The notes beneath the pieces were generated by a model that was given only the letters and a program-made list of their open reading frames with translations, was not told the DNA's origin and searched no databases. Made by a program: the position numbers and the translations under genes. A stretch of 64,000 nt of DNA from Streptomyces sp. NBC_00377 (GTDB taxonomy: Bacteria; Actinomycetota; Actinomycetes; Streptomycetales; Streptomycetaceae). Of the stretch, positions 1 to 8,414 are shown one piece after another. Position 1 is the first letter of the stretch. Every line of letters begins with the position of its first letter. Location: contig NZ_CP107958.1 in NCBI RefSeq assembly GCF_036075115.1, forward strand, positions 3,968,001-4,032,000, in the 5' to 3' direction.

Positions 1-733
1 GGCGGCCGAAGACGCTGGGGATGAAGGTGACCCCGGTGCCGTGGGCGGCGGTCGCCTTGTCCTGGAGCTTGTCCACGACGATGCAGTCGCCGTCGGGTGC
101 CAGGGTGACCGCGTCGGAGACGGAGGCGAGGGCCGCCCCGATGCCCTGGCGATTCAGCAGGTCGTTCTTCACGCGCAGGTCGGTGGCGAGGCGCACGGCG
201 ACGCCCGCCCAGGCGGCGTCGAAGAAGGCCCCGGCGCACTGTTCGAGGGTGTCGCGCACCCGCGCCCGTACGGCGGCCGGGTCGGCGAGGAGCCGTTCCG
301 CGAAGGCCTCCTGGAGCGCGCCCCGGGACTGGGCCAGGTCCAGGGCCCGCTCACGGGCGGTGGCGTCGGTGAGCGGCGACCGCGTGCCGAAGTGGACCCG
401 GTTGCTGCCGCAGGTGGTGACGAGCGCGGCGGTCACATACCGCTCGTCGTCGATCCGGTCGACGTCGTCCAGCTCCTCCGCGAGGGTGGGCCGGGGCCGG
501 GCGGGGATCAGGAAGTCCGCCTGTGAGGAACGCCAGAGGAACTCCGCCTCCCGCAGCCGCTCGGCCAGCTCCGGCCGCAGCCCGGTCCAGACGTCCCCGG
601 CCCAGCCGGCGAGCTGCGGATGGTGCCCGGGTTCGGCGAGCACGTGCAGCATCGCGGTCAGCTCGGCCAGCGGGGAGGCGGCGAACCGCAGTCGCTCGGC
701 CGGCAGTCCGCCGATGTCGATCCTCAACGTCAT
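1..733 (-). CDS. DUF5937-type transcriptional regulator (C-terminus outside window)
   Basis: The reading frame starts at an ATG at 733 and runs off the left edge without a stop, so only about 244 residues are visible. The start MTLRIDIGGLPAERLRFA is typical of the Streptomyces DUF5937 family, whose members carry an ArsR-like winged helix after this domain. The visible part ends in a segment (VTFIPSVFGR) that precedes the HTH in relatives, so the DNA-binding half should lie beyond the window. It diverges from an MFS exporter, and a perfect 14-bp inverted repeat sits between them, suggesting local repression of the exporter. The ligand is unknown. The family call is from recognition of the N-terminus only. 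Confidence 0.75.
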   Translation of the reverse strand, partial: MTLRIDIGGLPAERLRFAASPLAELTAMLHVLAEPGHHPQLAGWAGDVWTGLRPELAERLREAEFLWRSSQADFLIPARPRPTLAEELDDVDRIDDERYVTAALVTTCGSNRVHFGTRSPLTDATARERALDLAQSRGALQEAFAERLLADPAAVRARVRDTLEQCAGAFFDAAWAGVAVRLATDLRVKNDLLNRQGIGAALASVSDAVTLAPDGDCIVVDKLQDKATAAHGTGVTFIPSVFGR

Positions 734-766
734 CCCTCATCATCACCGACCGGCCGGCCGGCGACG

Positions 767-797
767 ACGTCGGTTGACGGTGTCCGTCAACCGACGT
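767..797. promoter_or_regulatory. Perfect 14-bp inverted repeat, probable operator
   Basis: ACGTCGGTTGACGG (767-780), a 3-nt spacer TGT, then the exact reverse complement CCGTCAACCGACGT (784-797). It lies in the 98-bp gap between the divergent regulator and the MFS gene, 35 bp before the chosen ATG of the exporter. Symmetry and position suit a dimeric repressor site. Binding by the adjacent regulator is inferred. Confidence 0.75.
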
Positions 798-831
798 GCC
801 CTGCCCGGCGGTCGAACCCACCGTTGCCGCC

Positions 832-2151
832 ATGGCAACCACCAGCACCGCGAAGATCCGGCCCCGCGCCCTCGTCCGGGCCTCCGGCGGCCCCCGTTAT
901 GCCGTCGCCCTGGCTGTGGACGCGCTCGGCACCGGCCTGCTGCGTCCCTTCCTGCTGCTCTACGGGGTGACGGTGCTGAGGCTGTCCGCGCCGCTCACCG
1001 GCATCGCCATGACGGCCGGCATCGTGGTGGGCCTGGGATGCCTGCCCGTGGTGGGCCGATGGCTGGACGGGGGCGCGCGCAGCACCGTCGTGGCGGCGTC
1101 GATGCTGGTGCGGGTGCTGGGGGTGGTGCTGCTGCTGGCCACGCCGACGGGGCACGCCTGGCCGTTCGCGTCGGCGGCGCTCTTTTTCGGCATCGGCAAC
1201 CAGGCCTGGCCGGCGGCCCACGCCGCCCTCGTGGCCACGGTCGCGCACGGCCGGGAACGCGACACCGCGCTCGCGGCGGGCCGCGCCCTGCGCAACGCGG
1301 GCCTGGGCGCGGGCGCGCTGATCGCCACCGCGTGTCTGACGGGCGGCACCACCGCGTTGCGGGCGCTGGCAGCCGTCACCGGGCTCGCCTATCTCGCCGC
1401 GGCGGCCCTGGCTTGGTCGGTCCACCTGCGCGCGCACCCGGTCGCGTCCGCGGACAGGGGAAGATCCGACGCGCCCACCACCGTCCCCGCTCCTCCCTCC
1501 CCTGCCCCCGCTCCCGTCCCCCGGATGCGGGCACTGCTGGCCGCCAATGTCGTCTACGTCTTCTGCCTCAACGTCCCCGAGATCGCGCTTCCCCTGGTCC
1601 TGGTGACCCAGTTGCACGCGTCACCGGTGTGGTCGGCGGCCATCTTCGTGGCCAACACGGTGCTGGTGGTCACCCTCCAGGTTCCGGTCACCGTCCTGAT
1701 GTCCCGCTTCCCCCGGCGGATCGTGCTGGCGCTCGCCGGTGTGTTGCTCACCGTCTCCTACCTGGGCTTCCTCGTGGCCACCTCACTGGGACACGGCTGG
1801 GGTGCCCCGGCCGTCGCCGCGGTGTCCGTGATCTGCACCCTCGGCGAGATCGTCTACACCGGCAGCGCCACCGCGCTCGTCACCCTCCTGGCCCCGGCCC
1901 ACGCCCTGGGCCGCACGCTCGCCCGCTTCGAGCTGTCCACGGGCTTCGGCCTCGCCGTCTCCCCTGCGGTCATCACGGCTCTCGCGCCCCACGGCCCGGC
2001 CGCGCTCTGGGGCAGCCTGGCCGGCGCGACGCTGCTGTCCGCCGCCGCTGTCGCCTCCGAGAAGGATCAGGGAACACAGCCCAAGGACTCCGGAGCCGGG
2101 CCCAGCGGGTCCTCCGTCAGCACCGCCGGAGCGCTCAGCGCCTCCTCGTAG
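832..2151 (+). CDS. MFS transporter, likely drug/metabolite exporter
   Basis: A 439-residue major facilitator protein. About twelve hydrophobic segments are visible, split by a Pro/Ala-rich central loop (around residues 212-232) that separates the two six-helix halves. The ATG at 832 is preferred over a GTG at 796 because the latter lies inside the inverted repeat. It is divergent from a DUF5937-type regulator, the usual setting of a regulator-controlled efflux pump. Its last 85 bp overlap the convergent gene at 2067-2561, so the Gly/Ser-rich tail of one or both genes may be a recent extension. The substrate cannot be told from sequence. Confidence 0.85.
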   Translation: MATTSTAKIRPRALVRASGGPRYAVALAVDALGTGLLRPFLLLYGVTVLRLSAPLTGIAMTAGIVVGLGCLPVVGRWLDGGARSTVVAASMLVRVLGVVLLLATPTGHAWPFASAALFFGIGNQAWPAAHAALVATVAHGRERDTALAAGRALRNAGLGAGALIATACLTGGTTALRALAAVTGLAYLAAAALAWSVHLRAHPVASADRGRSDAPTTVPAPPSPAPAPVPRMRALLAANVVYVFCLNVPEIALPLVLVTQLHASPVWSAAIFVANTVLVVTLQVPVTVLMSRFPRRIVLALAGVLLTVSYLGFLVATSLGHGWGAPAVAAVSVICTLGEIVYTGSATALVTLLAPAHALGRTLARFELSTGFGLAVSPAVITALAPHGPAALWGSLAGATLLSAAAVASEKDQGTQPKDSGAGPSGSSVSTAGALSASS

Positions 2152-2561
2152 GCCTGCCGCTCGAAGAGGAACGGGCCCAGGGGCAGTTCGCCCCACTCCT
2201 CGCGCTCCGGACAGCGGAAACCGGACCAGGTGACCGTCGTGGGGGTCATGGCGACGTGGGCCATGAGGGGCCGGCACTGCCAGATGCCGCAGGGGCAGCC
2301 GAGGAGGGGGGTCCGGTCGGCCGTACGCAGGAAGGGGTTCCCGGTGAAGTCGAGGACGCCCAGCCCGCCGTGCTGCCGCCAGATCAGCTCCGCCGACTCC
2401 CGTTCCTGGTCCTCGAACTGGTCCTCCAGCTCCGGCCGCCACAGCTCCCGCGTCGCCCAGGCGGTGTGCGCGCGCAGATCGAGGCCGTCGACCCGGATTC
2501 CCCAGACCAGGATGGTGGGGTGGTCGTCCATGGGACAGTGGAAGAACTCGATGCTGTTCAC
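2067..2561 (-). CDS. Conserved hypothetical protein (Cys-containing, cytoplasmic)
   Basis: 164 residues starting at a GTG at 2561, with GGGGAG about 9 nt upstream. No signal peptide or membrane segment is seen. A central GCPCGIWQC motif gives three closely spaced cysteines that could bind metal. Many Trp and acidic residues suggest a folded globular protein. I do not recognise a characterised family. The C-terminal 28 codons overlap the end of the convergent MFS gene. The next gene on the same strand starts about 2 kb further on, so it is probably a single-gene unit. Confidence 0.6.
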   Translation of the reverse strand: MNSIEFFHCPMDDHPTILVWGIRVDGLDLRAHTAWATRELWRPELEDQFEDQERESAELIWRQHGGLGVLDFTGNPFLRTADRTPLLGCPCGIWQCRPLMAHVAMTPTTVTWSGFRCPEREEWGELPLGPFLFERQAYEEALSAPAVLTEDPLGPAPESLGCVP

Positions 2562-2602
2562 CGGCCGGATACTCCCCGGCCGGAGCCCGGCCCGCGAATC
2601 CT

Positions 2603-4534
2603 TTACCGCGCTTCCTGCGCGTACAGCCCCTCCACCTGTTCAGCGAAGTCGCGCAGGACCGCCTCGCGGCGGAGTTTCATCGAGGGGGTGAGGTGGCCGG
2701 CGTGTTCCGAGAAGTCGGTGGGGAGGATGGCGAACCGGCGGATCGACTCGGGGCGGGACACCAGCTTGTTGGCCTCCTCGATCGCGCGCTGGAGTATGGC
2801 CTTCAACTCGGGGTCGTCCATCAGCAGTTCCACCGGGACCGGGTGCTTGCCGTTCATCTGGCGCCAGTGGGTGAGGCCGTCGGGGTCGAGGGTGAGGAGG
2901 GCGGAGACGTAGGGGCGGCCGTCGCCGAGGACCATGGCCTGGGAGATCAGCGGGTGGGAGCGCAGCCAGTTCTCCAGGGGCGCGGGGGCGACGCTCTTGC
3001 CGCCCGCCGTGATGATCATCTCCTTCTTGCGGCCGGTGATCGTCAGATAGCCCTCGTCGTCCAGTTCGCCGAGGTCACCGGTCGGCAGCCAGCCGTCGGG
3101 GGCGGCGGGGACGACTCCTCCGGCCGCCGGGTCCCAGTAGCCCCGCAGGACGTGTTCGCCGGCGATGAGGATCTCGCCGTCCGCCGCTATGCGGATCTTC
3201 GTGCCGGGCAGGGGCCAGCCCACGGTGCCCAGGCGGGGTCTCAGCGGTGGCGTCACGGTCGAGGCGCCCGTCGTCTCCGTCAGGCCGTAGCCCTCGTAGA
3301 TCTCGATGCCGGCGCCGAGGTAGAAGGCGGAGAGGCGTCGGCCCAGGGGGGAGCCGCCGCAGATGGCGTGGCGGACGCGGCCGCCCATGGCGCTGCGGAG
3401 GCGGCGGTACACGAGCGGGTCGTAGAGGGTGCGGGCGGCGCGGAGGGTGGCGGCCGGACCGGATCCGGTGCCGGTCTTCTGTGCCTCGACCGCCTCGCCG
3501 TAGCGGCGGGCCACGTTGACGGCCCGGTCGAAGGAGGACAGCTTGCCGCCGGCCTCGGCCTTCGCGCGCGCGGTGTTGAAGATCTTTTCCAGCATGTACG
3601 GGATGGCCAGCAGACAGGTGGGTCTGAAGGCCGCCAGGTCCGGGAGGAGTTCGTCGGCCTTGAGGCTCGGGGCATGGCCGAGCCGGACGCGGGCGCGGAC
3701 GCAAGCGATGGCGACCATGCGGCCGAAGACGTGGGACATGGGGAGGAAGAGGAGGACGGAGAGGTCCTCGCCGCCCGATTTGAAGACCGGGTAGAGGAGT
3801 TCGATCGCGTTGTCGACCTCGGCGAAGAAGTTGCCGTGGGTGAGTGCGCAGCCTTTGGGGCGGCCCGTGGTGCCGGAGGTGTAGATGAGGGTGGCGAGCG
3901 TGTCCGGGACCAGCATTCCCCGGCGGATCTCGACCTCCGCGTCCGGTACGTGCTCGCCCGCGTCGATCAGCCGGTCCACATGCCCCTTCTCCATGACCCA
4001 CAGATGGCGGAGGTCGGGGAGCCGGTCGAGTTCGGGGCCGAGGGTCGCGGCCTGTCCGGGCGTCTCGGTGACCAGGGCGACCGCGCCCGAGTCGTGGAGG
4101 ATCCAGCGGGTCTGGAAGACGGAGGAGGTCGGGTAGATGGGCACCGTGACCAGGCCGGCCGCCCAGGCCGCGAAGTCGAGCAGCGTCCATTCGTAGGTCG
4201 TGCGGGCCATGATGGCGAGCCGGTCGCCGGGCACGAGGCCCTCCGCGATCAGTCCCTTGGCGACCGCGTGGACCTGGGCGGCGAAGCGTTCGGCCGTGAT
4301 GTCCGTCCACTCGCCGTCCTGGCCCCTGCGGCTGAGGACCACCGCCTCGGGGGCGGCGCCCGCGTTGTCGTAGGGCAGGTCGGCGAGCGAGCCGTACGTC
4401 ACCGGGCGCGCGAACGCCGGTACGGACGCCTCCCGCACCACGCCGTCCAGCCGTCGTGTCTCGGGTTCCACCAGGGCGGGGGGAGCGTCGGGATCGGCGT
4501 AGGCCGAACCGGCGGCTGGATACGGCGTGGACAC
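2603..4534 (-). CDS. Long-chain fatty-acid--CoA ligase (AMP-forming)
   Basis: 643 residues from a GTG at 4534, supported by AGGGAG 9 nt upstream; the open frame extends to 4609 without an RBS. The AMP-binding P-loop TSGTTGRPKG is near residues 219-228, followed by the EGYGLTET motif, the TGD motif in WLPTGDLGELD and the lysine-containing tail of an ANL-superfamily enzyme. Length matches FadD15-like acyl-CoA synthetases. It should activate long-chain fatty acids to acyl-CoA with ATP and CoA in the cytoplasm. It lies next to a thiolase and a reductase/hydratase pair, consistent with acyl-chain degradation or remodelling. Chain-length preference is not visible. Confidence 0.9.
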   Translation of the reverse strand: MSTPYPAAGSAYADPDAPPALVEPETRRLDGVVREASVPAFARPVTYGSLADLPYDNAGAAPEAVVLSRRGQDGEWTDITAERFAAQVHAVAKGLIAEGLVPGDRLAIMARTTYEWTLLDFAAWAAGLVTVPIYPTSSVFQTRWILHDSGAVALVTETPGQAATLGPELDRLPDLRHLWVMEKGHVDRLIDAGEHVPDAEVEIRRGMLVPDTLATLIYTSGTTGRPKGCALTHGNFFAEVDNAIELLYPVFKSGGEDLSVLLFLPMSHVFGRMVAIACVRARVRLGHAPSLKADELLPDLAAFRPTCLLAIPYMLEKIFNTARAKAEAGGKLSSFDRAVNVARRYGEAVEAQKTGTGSGPAATLRAARTLYDPLVYRRLRSAMGGRVRHAICGGSPLGRRLSAFYLGAGIEIYEGYGLTETTGASTVTPPLRPRLGTVGWPLPGTKIRIAADGEILIAGEHVLRGYWDPAAGGVVPAAPDGWLPTGDLGELDDEGYLTITGRKKEMIITAGGKSVAPAPLENWLRSHPLISQAMVLGDGRPYVSALLTLDPDGLTHWRQMNGKHPVPVELLMDDPELKAILQRAIEEANKLVSRPESIRRFAILPTDFSEHAGHLTPSMKLRREAVLRDFAEQVEGLYAQEAR

Positions 4535-4744
4535 GGGCGGCTCCCTGGGCGTGCAGCGACGAAACTGCTTGCTGCATGACGTACGTGCCTCGCGCACCGA
4601 GGCGTTCAACCGGGATGCCCCCTAAGACAGGGGTTACCGCCGGTTAGGTACGGGATCGTACGGCGCTCACGTGTGGGGCTTGTGCGTGTTCGGGAATGTT
4701 CCGGCGCTGGGGATGTGCAATCCCGGGGGTTATATGAGGAATCT

Positions 4745-6103
4745 TCACGTTCGTTCCAGGATCGCCGTGACTCCCTGCCCGCCGGCCGCGCAGATCGAGA
4801 TCAATCCCCGTGCGGGGCCCTCCCGTTCGGCGAGCAGCTTGGCCAGGGTCGCCACGATGCGCGCGCCGGTCGCCGCGAAGGGGTGGCCGGTGGCGAGAGA
4901 GGACCCGGCGACGTTGAGGCGGTCGCGGTCCACCGGTGCAAGGCCCTGCTTCTCCCAGGCCGCGAGCGTCGCCAGCACCTGGGAGGCGAAGGCTTCGTGG
5001 ATCTCGAACAGGTCGAAGTCCTCGATGCCCAGACCGGCCCGTTCCAGCATGCGCGGGACGGCGTACGCGGGTGCCATCAGCAGCCCGTCCTCGCCGTTCG
5101 CGACATCTCCGCGTACGAAGTCGACGGCCGCCGTCTCGTACGCCGTCAGGTAGGCGAGCGGTTCGAGGCCGCGTGCCTCGGTCCATTCCTCGGAGGCGAG
5201 GAGCACCACCGCCGCGCCGTCCGTGAGCGGAGTCGAGTTGCCCGCCGTCATGGTCGGCTCGGGGCCCTCCGTCCCGAACACCGGCTTCAGCCCGGCGAGT
5301 TTCTCGGCCGTGGAGTCCGGGCGCAGGTTCTGATCGCGGGCCAGGTCGCGGAACGGGACGACCAGGTCGCCGAAGAAGCCGCGCTCGTAGGCGGCCGCGA
5401 GCCGCTGGTGGCTGGTGGCCGCCAGTTCGTCCTGGGCCTCGCGTCCGACGCCCCAGGCGCGGGCGGTGACCGCCGCGTGTTCACCCATGGACAGCCCGGT
5501 GCGCGGTTCGGCGTTGCGCGGGATGTCGGGGACAAGATGGGCGGGGCGGATCTGCGCGAGGGCCTTGAGGCGGGCGCCGGTCGACTTCGCCCGGCGGGCT
5601 TCGAGAAGGATGCGGCGCAGCCGGTCGTTGACGCCGAGGGGGGCGTCGCTGGCGGTGTCGGCGCCGCCCGCGATCGCGGACTCGGTCTGGCCGAGGGCGA
5701 TTTTGTTGGCGGCGGCGATCACGGCCTGGAGGCCGGTGCCGCAGGCCTGCTGGAGGTCGTAGGCGGGGGTGCGGGCGTCCAGCTTCGAACCGAGGACCGT
5801 CTCGCGGGCGAGGTTGAAGTCACGGCTGTGCTTGAGGACGGCCCCGGCGACCAACTCGCCCACGACGCCGGGCACATCGAGTGCGTACCGGTTCACGAGC
5901 CCGTTCACGGCCGCCGTCAGCATCTCCTGGTTGGAGGCGGTGGCGTAGGGGCCGTCGGAACGGGCGAAGGGGATGCGGGTGCCTCCGACGATCGCCACGC
6001 GGCGGACGCGCGGGAGTTCCGGAGGGGGCTGCGGCGCACTGCTCCCCGCGACTTTCAGGTGACTCACCCGCTGGCTCGCCCGTGACGGCTCCGAGGTACT
6101 CAT
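4745..6103 (-). CDS. Acetyl-CoA C-acyltransferase (thiolase, FadA2/FadI-like)
   Basis: 452 residues with the full thiolase catalytic set: the nucleophile Cys121 in QQACGTGLQ, His407 in GHPFAATGAR and Cys438 in CAAGGQG. The NEAF-like motif appears as HEAFA. It would cleave 3-ketoacyl-CoA or condense acetyl-CoA units. It is divergent from the FabG4-like reductase and MaoC genes, the same arrangement as fadA2 and fabG4-htdX (Rv0243, Rv0242c, Rv0241c) in Mycobacterium tuberculosis. Two adjacent palindromes in the shared 101-bp promoter gap suggest common control. Whether it runs in the degradative direction cannot be told. Confidence 0.9.
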   Translation of the reverse strand: MSTSEPSRASQRVSHLKVAGSSAPQPPPELPRVRRVAIVGGTRIPFARSDGPYATASNQEMLTAAVNGLVNRYALDVPGVVGELVAGAVLKHSRDFNLARETVLGSKLDARTPAYDLQQACGTGLQAVIAAANKIALGQTESAIAGGADTASDAPLGVNDRLRRILLEARRAKSTGARLKALAQIRPAHLVPDIPRNAEPRTGLSMGEHAAVTARAWGVGREAQDELAATSHQRLAAAYERGFFGDLVVPFRDLARDQNLRPDSTAEKLAGLKPVFGTEGPEPTMTAGNSTPLTDGAAVVLLASEEWTEARGLEPLAYLTAYETAAVDFVRGDVANGEDGLLMAPAYAVPRMLERAGLGIEDFDLFEIHEAFASQVLATLAAWEKQGLAPVDRDRLNVAGSSLATGHPFAATGARIVATLAKLLAEREGPARGLISICAAGGQGVTAILERT

Positions 6104-6133
6104 CTCGACCTGCTCCTCATCCGTGACCTAGAC

Positions 6134-6163
6134 TTACCCACGGTAACCTTACTCCAGAGTAAG
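6134..6163. promoter_or_regulatory. Two adjacent palindromes in the thiolase/fabG4 divergent promoter
   Basis: TTACC-CAC-GGTAA (6134-6146) is followed directly by CTTACTC-CA-GAGTAAG (6148-6163), a perfect 7-bp repeat with a 2-nt spacer. Both share a TTAC/GTAA core. They sit midway between the divergent thiolase and fabG4 starts. The TetR gene at 8415-9059 closes this cluster and is the most likely binder; that is inference. Confidence 0.65.
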
Positions 6164-6204
6164 CACCCGGTACGAGGTGTGCACCGAGCCCGTGGGAGAT
6201 CATC

Positions 6205-7518
6205 ATGGCCGACCGCTATCTGAGCTTCACCGCCACCGCGCCCGGTCGCCTCCTCACCCGGCGGCTCGGGCTCCCGCAACCGGCGCCGCTCAGGCGATGG
6301 ACGGCCCAACGGCCCGGCCTGGACGGCCCCTTGCTGCACCTCACGGCCGGCGGCCCGCCCGTGCCCGGCCTCGCGCCGGTCCTGGCCCGCACCGGCCTGC
6401 CCACCGGAACCACCGGCCCCGCCGCCGTCGTCCTCGACGCGACCGGCGTCCGTGACCTCGACACGCTCGCCGAGGTGCACGCGGCCCTCCACCCGGTCGT
6501 GCGGTCGGTCGCGGCGAGCGGCCGGATCGTCGTCCTGGGCGCGCCCCTGGACGCCCGCGATCACCACCAGGCGGCCGCGCAGCAGGCCCTGGAGGGGTTC
6601 GTGCGGTCGCTGGGCAAGGAGATCGGGCGGGGCAGAACGGTCAACCTGGTCCGGCTGACCGACGCGGCCGCCGCCGAGTCCACCCTGCACTTCCTGCTCT
6701 CCCCCAGGTCGGCGTACGTCAGCGGCCAGGTGATCGCCGTGGGGACGGCCGGGTTCGAGGAATCGGACGGCCCCGCGAGCCGGACACTCCCCCTCGCCGG
6801 CCGGACCGCGCTCGTCACCGGCGCCGCCCGCGGGATCGGCGAGGCCGTCGCCGAGACGCTGGCCCGGGACGGCGCCCATGTCGTCGTACTGGACGTACCG
6901 CAGGCCGAGGAGGACGCGCGCCGGGTCGCCGCACGGCTCGGCGGGACCGCCCTCACCCTCGACATCACGGCCGCCGACGCGGGTGAGCGGATCGCCGCCG
7001 AACTCCCCGACGGGCTGGACGTGCTGATCCACAACGCCGGGATCACGCGGGACCGGCGGCTGGTCAACATGCCCGCCGACCGATGGAGTCCGGTGCTCGA
7101 CGTCAACCTGGGGAGCGTGCTGCGCACCACGGACGCCCTGCTGGCCAAGGGCGCCCTGCGGACGGGCGGGCGGATCGTGGCCACCGCCTCCATCGCCGGC
7201 CTCGCGGGCAACGCGGGGCAGACGAACTACGGCGCGAGCAAGGCGGGCGTGGCCGGACTCGTCCGGTCCCTCGCCCCACGCGCGCTGGCCGAGCACGGGG
7301 TCACGGTGAACGCGGTGGCGCCGGGCTTCATCGAGACGCGGATGACGGCCGCGGTTCCGTTGCTCATCCGCGAGGCGGGCCGCCGGATGAACTCCCTCGC
7401 CCAGGGGGGTCTGCCCGTCGACGTCGCCGAGACCACCGCCTGGCTCGCCCATCCGGCGTCCGGCGCGGTGAACGGGCAGGTCGTGCGGGTGTGCGGCCAG
7501 AGTCTGCTGGGGGCCTAA
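6205..7518 (+). CDS. fabG4: Two-domain 3-oxoacyl-ACP/CoA reductase (FabG4-like SDR)
   Basis: 437 residues, far longer than the usual 250-residue FabG. Residues 1-190 form the flavodoxin-like N-terminal domain typical of FabG4. The SDR domain follows, with TGAARGIG (205-212), HNAG (277-280), catalytic Ser329, Tyr342 and Lys346 (YGASK). It should reduce 3-ketoacyl thioesters; mycobacterial FabG4 uses NADH. A GGGAG ribosome-binding site precedes the ATG. The stop TAA overlaps the ATG of the MaoC gene by one base, so the two are translationally coupled, as in the fabG4-htdX operon. Confidence 0.88.
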   Translation: MADRYLSFTATAPGRLLTRRLGLPQPAPLRRWTAQRPGLDGPLLHLTAGGPPVPGLAPVLARTGLPTGTTGPAAVVLDATGVRDLDTLAEVHAALHPVVRSVAASGRIVVLGAPLDARDHHQAAAQQALEGFVRSLGKEIGRGRTVNLVRLTDAAAAESTLHFLLSPRSAYVSGQVIAVGTAGFEESDGPASRTLPLAGRTALVTGAARGIGEAVAETLARDGAHVVVLDVPQAEEDARRVAARLGGTALTLDITAADAGERIAAELPDGLDVLIHNAGITRDRRLVNMPADRWSPVLDVNLGSVLRTTDALLAKGALRTGGRIVATASIAGLAGNAGQTNYGASKAGVAGLVRSLAPRALAEHGVTVNAVAPGFIETRMTAAVPLLIREAGRRMNSLAQGGLPVDVAETTAWLAHPASGAVNGQVVRVCGQSLLGA

Positions 7519-8381
7519 TGACCGGCGTAGTGATCATGCTGTCCGGTCCCCCGTCCCTGGGTCCGCTGCTCGCCCTCGGCGCGCTGCGTTCGCCCTTCAA
7601 GCGGCCCCGGCCCGGTGTCGGGTACTCCGGCACGGGTGACCGTCTCGTCCTGCCCGACCTGCGGGTGGACCTCGGCCGGCTGGCCGCCTACGAGCGGGTG
7701 TGCGGCTTCCCGACCGGCGAGGACTCGCTGCCGCTCACCTATCCCCATGTCCTGGGCTTCCCGCTGGCCATGCGGATCATGAGCGGCCGCGGCTTCCCGC
7801 TGCCGCTGCTCGGCCTGGTCCACACGTCGATCGAGATCACCCGCCGCACCGGCCTCGCGGCCATGGGCGCCTACGAACTCACCGTGTACGTGGACCGGTT
7901 GGCCGCGCACCGGCGGGGGACCGAGGCGGTCGTCGTGACGGAGCTGCGGGAGCGCGGCGCCCTCGTGTGGGAGTCGACCAGCACGTATCTGGCCCGGCAC
8001 CGCACCGAGCCGGTTCCCGCCCTCGAGCCTGCGGCCACCCGGGAGCCCGTCCCGGTGCTCGACGAGTGGCGGCTCGCCGCCGACGTGGGGCGGCGCTACG
8101 GCGCCGCGTCGGGCGACCGCAATCCGATCCATCTGCACGCGCTCACCGCCCGCCTGTTCGGCTTCCCGCGGGCCATCGCGCACGGCATGTGGACCGTGGC
8201 CCGCTGTCTCGCCGCACACGGCAGCCCACCGGCGGTGCGCGTACGGGCGGAGTTCCGGGCGCCCGTCCTGCTGCCGGGGACGGTGGCCTTCGCGTCGGAC
8301 GGCGAACGGTTCGAGCTGCGCGGGACGGGCGAGGCGGGACGGGTGCATGTGAGCGGCCGGGTGGATCCGCTCACCTGGTGA
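7518..8381 (+). CDS. htdX: MaoC-like acyl dehydratase/hydratase (HtdX-like)
   Basis: 287 residues starting at the ATG that overlaps the last A of the fabG4 stop codon; the open frame extends far upstream but only as a shadow of fabG4. The hydratase-2 motif is clear in the C-terminal half: ASGDRNPIHLH followed by GFPRAIAHGMW, giving the catalytic Asp and His of a hot-dog hydratase. The N-terminal half is a second, degenerate hot-dog domain. It would hydrate or dehydrate enoyl/3-hydroxyacyl thioesters, acting next to the FabG4-like reductase. Gene order matches mycobacterial fabG4-htdX. Confidence 0.85.
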   Translation: MTGVVIMLSGPPSLGPLLALGALRSPFKRPRPGVGYSGTGDRLVLPDLRVDLGRLAAYERVCGFPTGEDSLPLTYPHVLGFPLAMRIMSGRGFPLPLLGLVHTSIEITRRTGLAAMGAYELTVYVDRLAAHRRGTEAVVVTELRERGALVWESTSTYLARHRTEPVPALEPAATREPVPVLDEWRLAADVGRRYGAASGDRNPIHLHALTARLFGFPRAIAHGMWTVARCLAAHGSPPAVRVRAEFRAPVLLPGTVAFASDGERFELRGTGEAGRVHVSGRVDPLTW

Positions 8382-8414
8382 CCGGCCCGGCCCGCGCCGG
8401 GTCGGGCGGGCGGC

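Noticed and set aside
21..2912. A 963-codon plus-strand frame over the regulator, MFS and hypothetical genes
   Set aside because: It crosses the real MFS gene in another frame and its composition is a high-GC shadow; no domain is visible.
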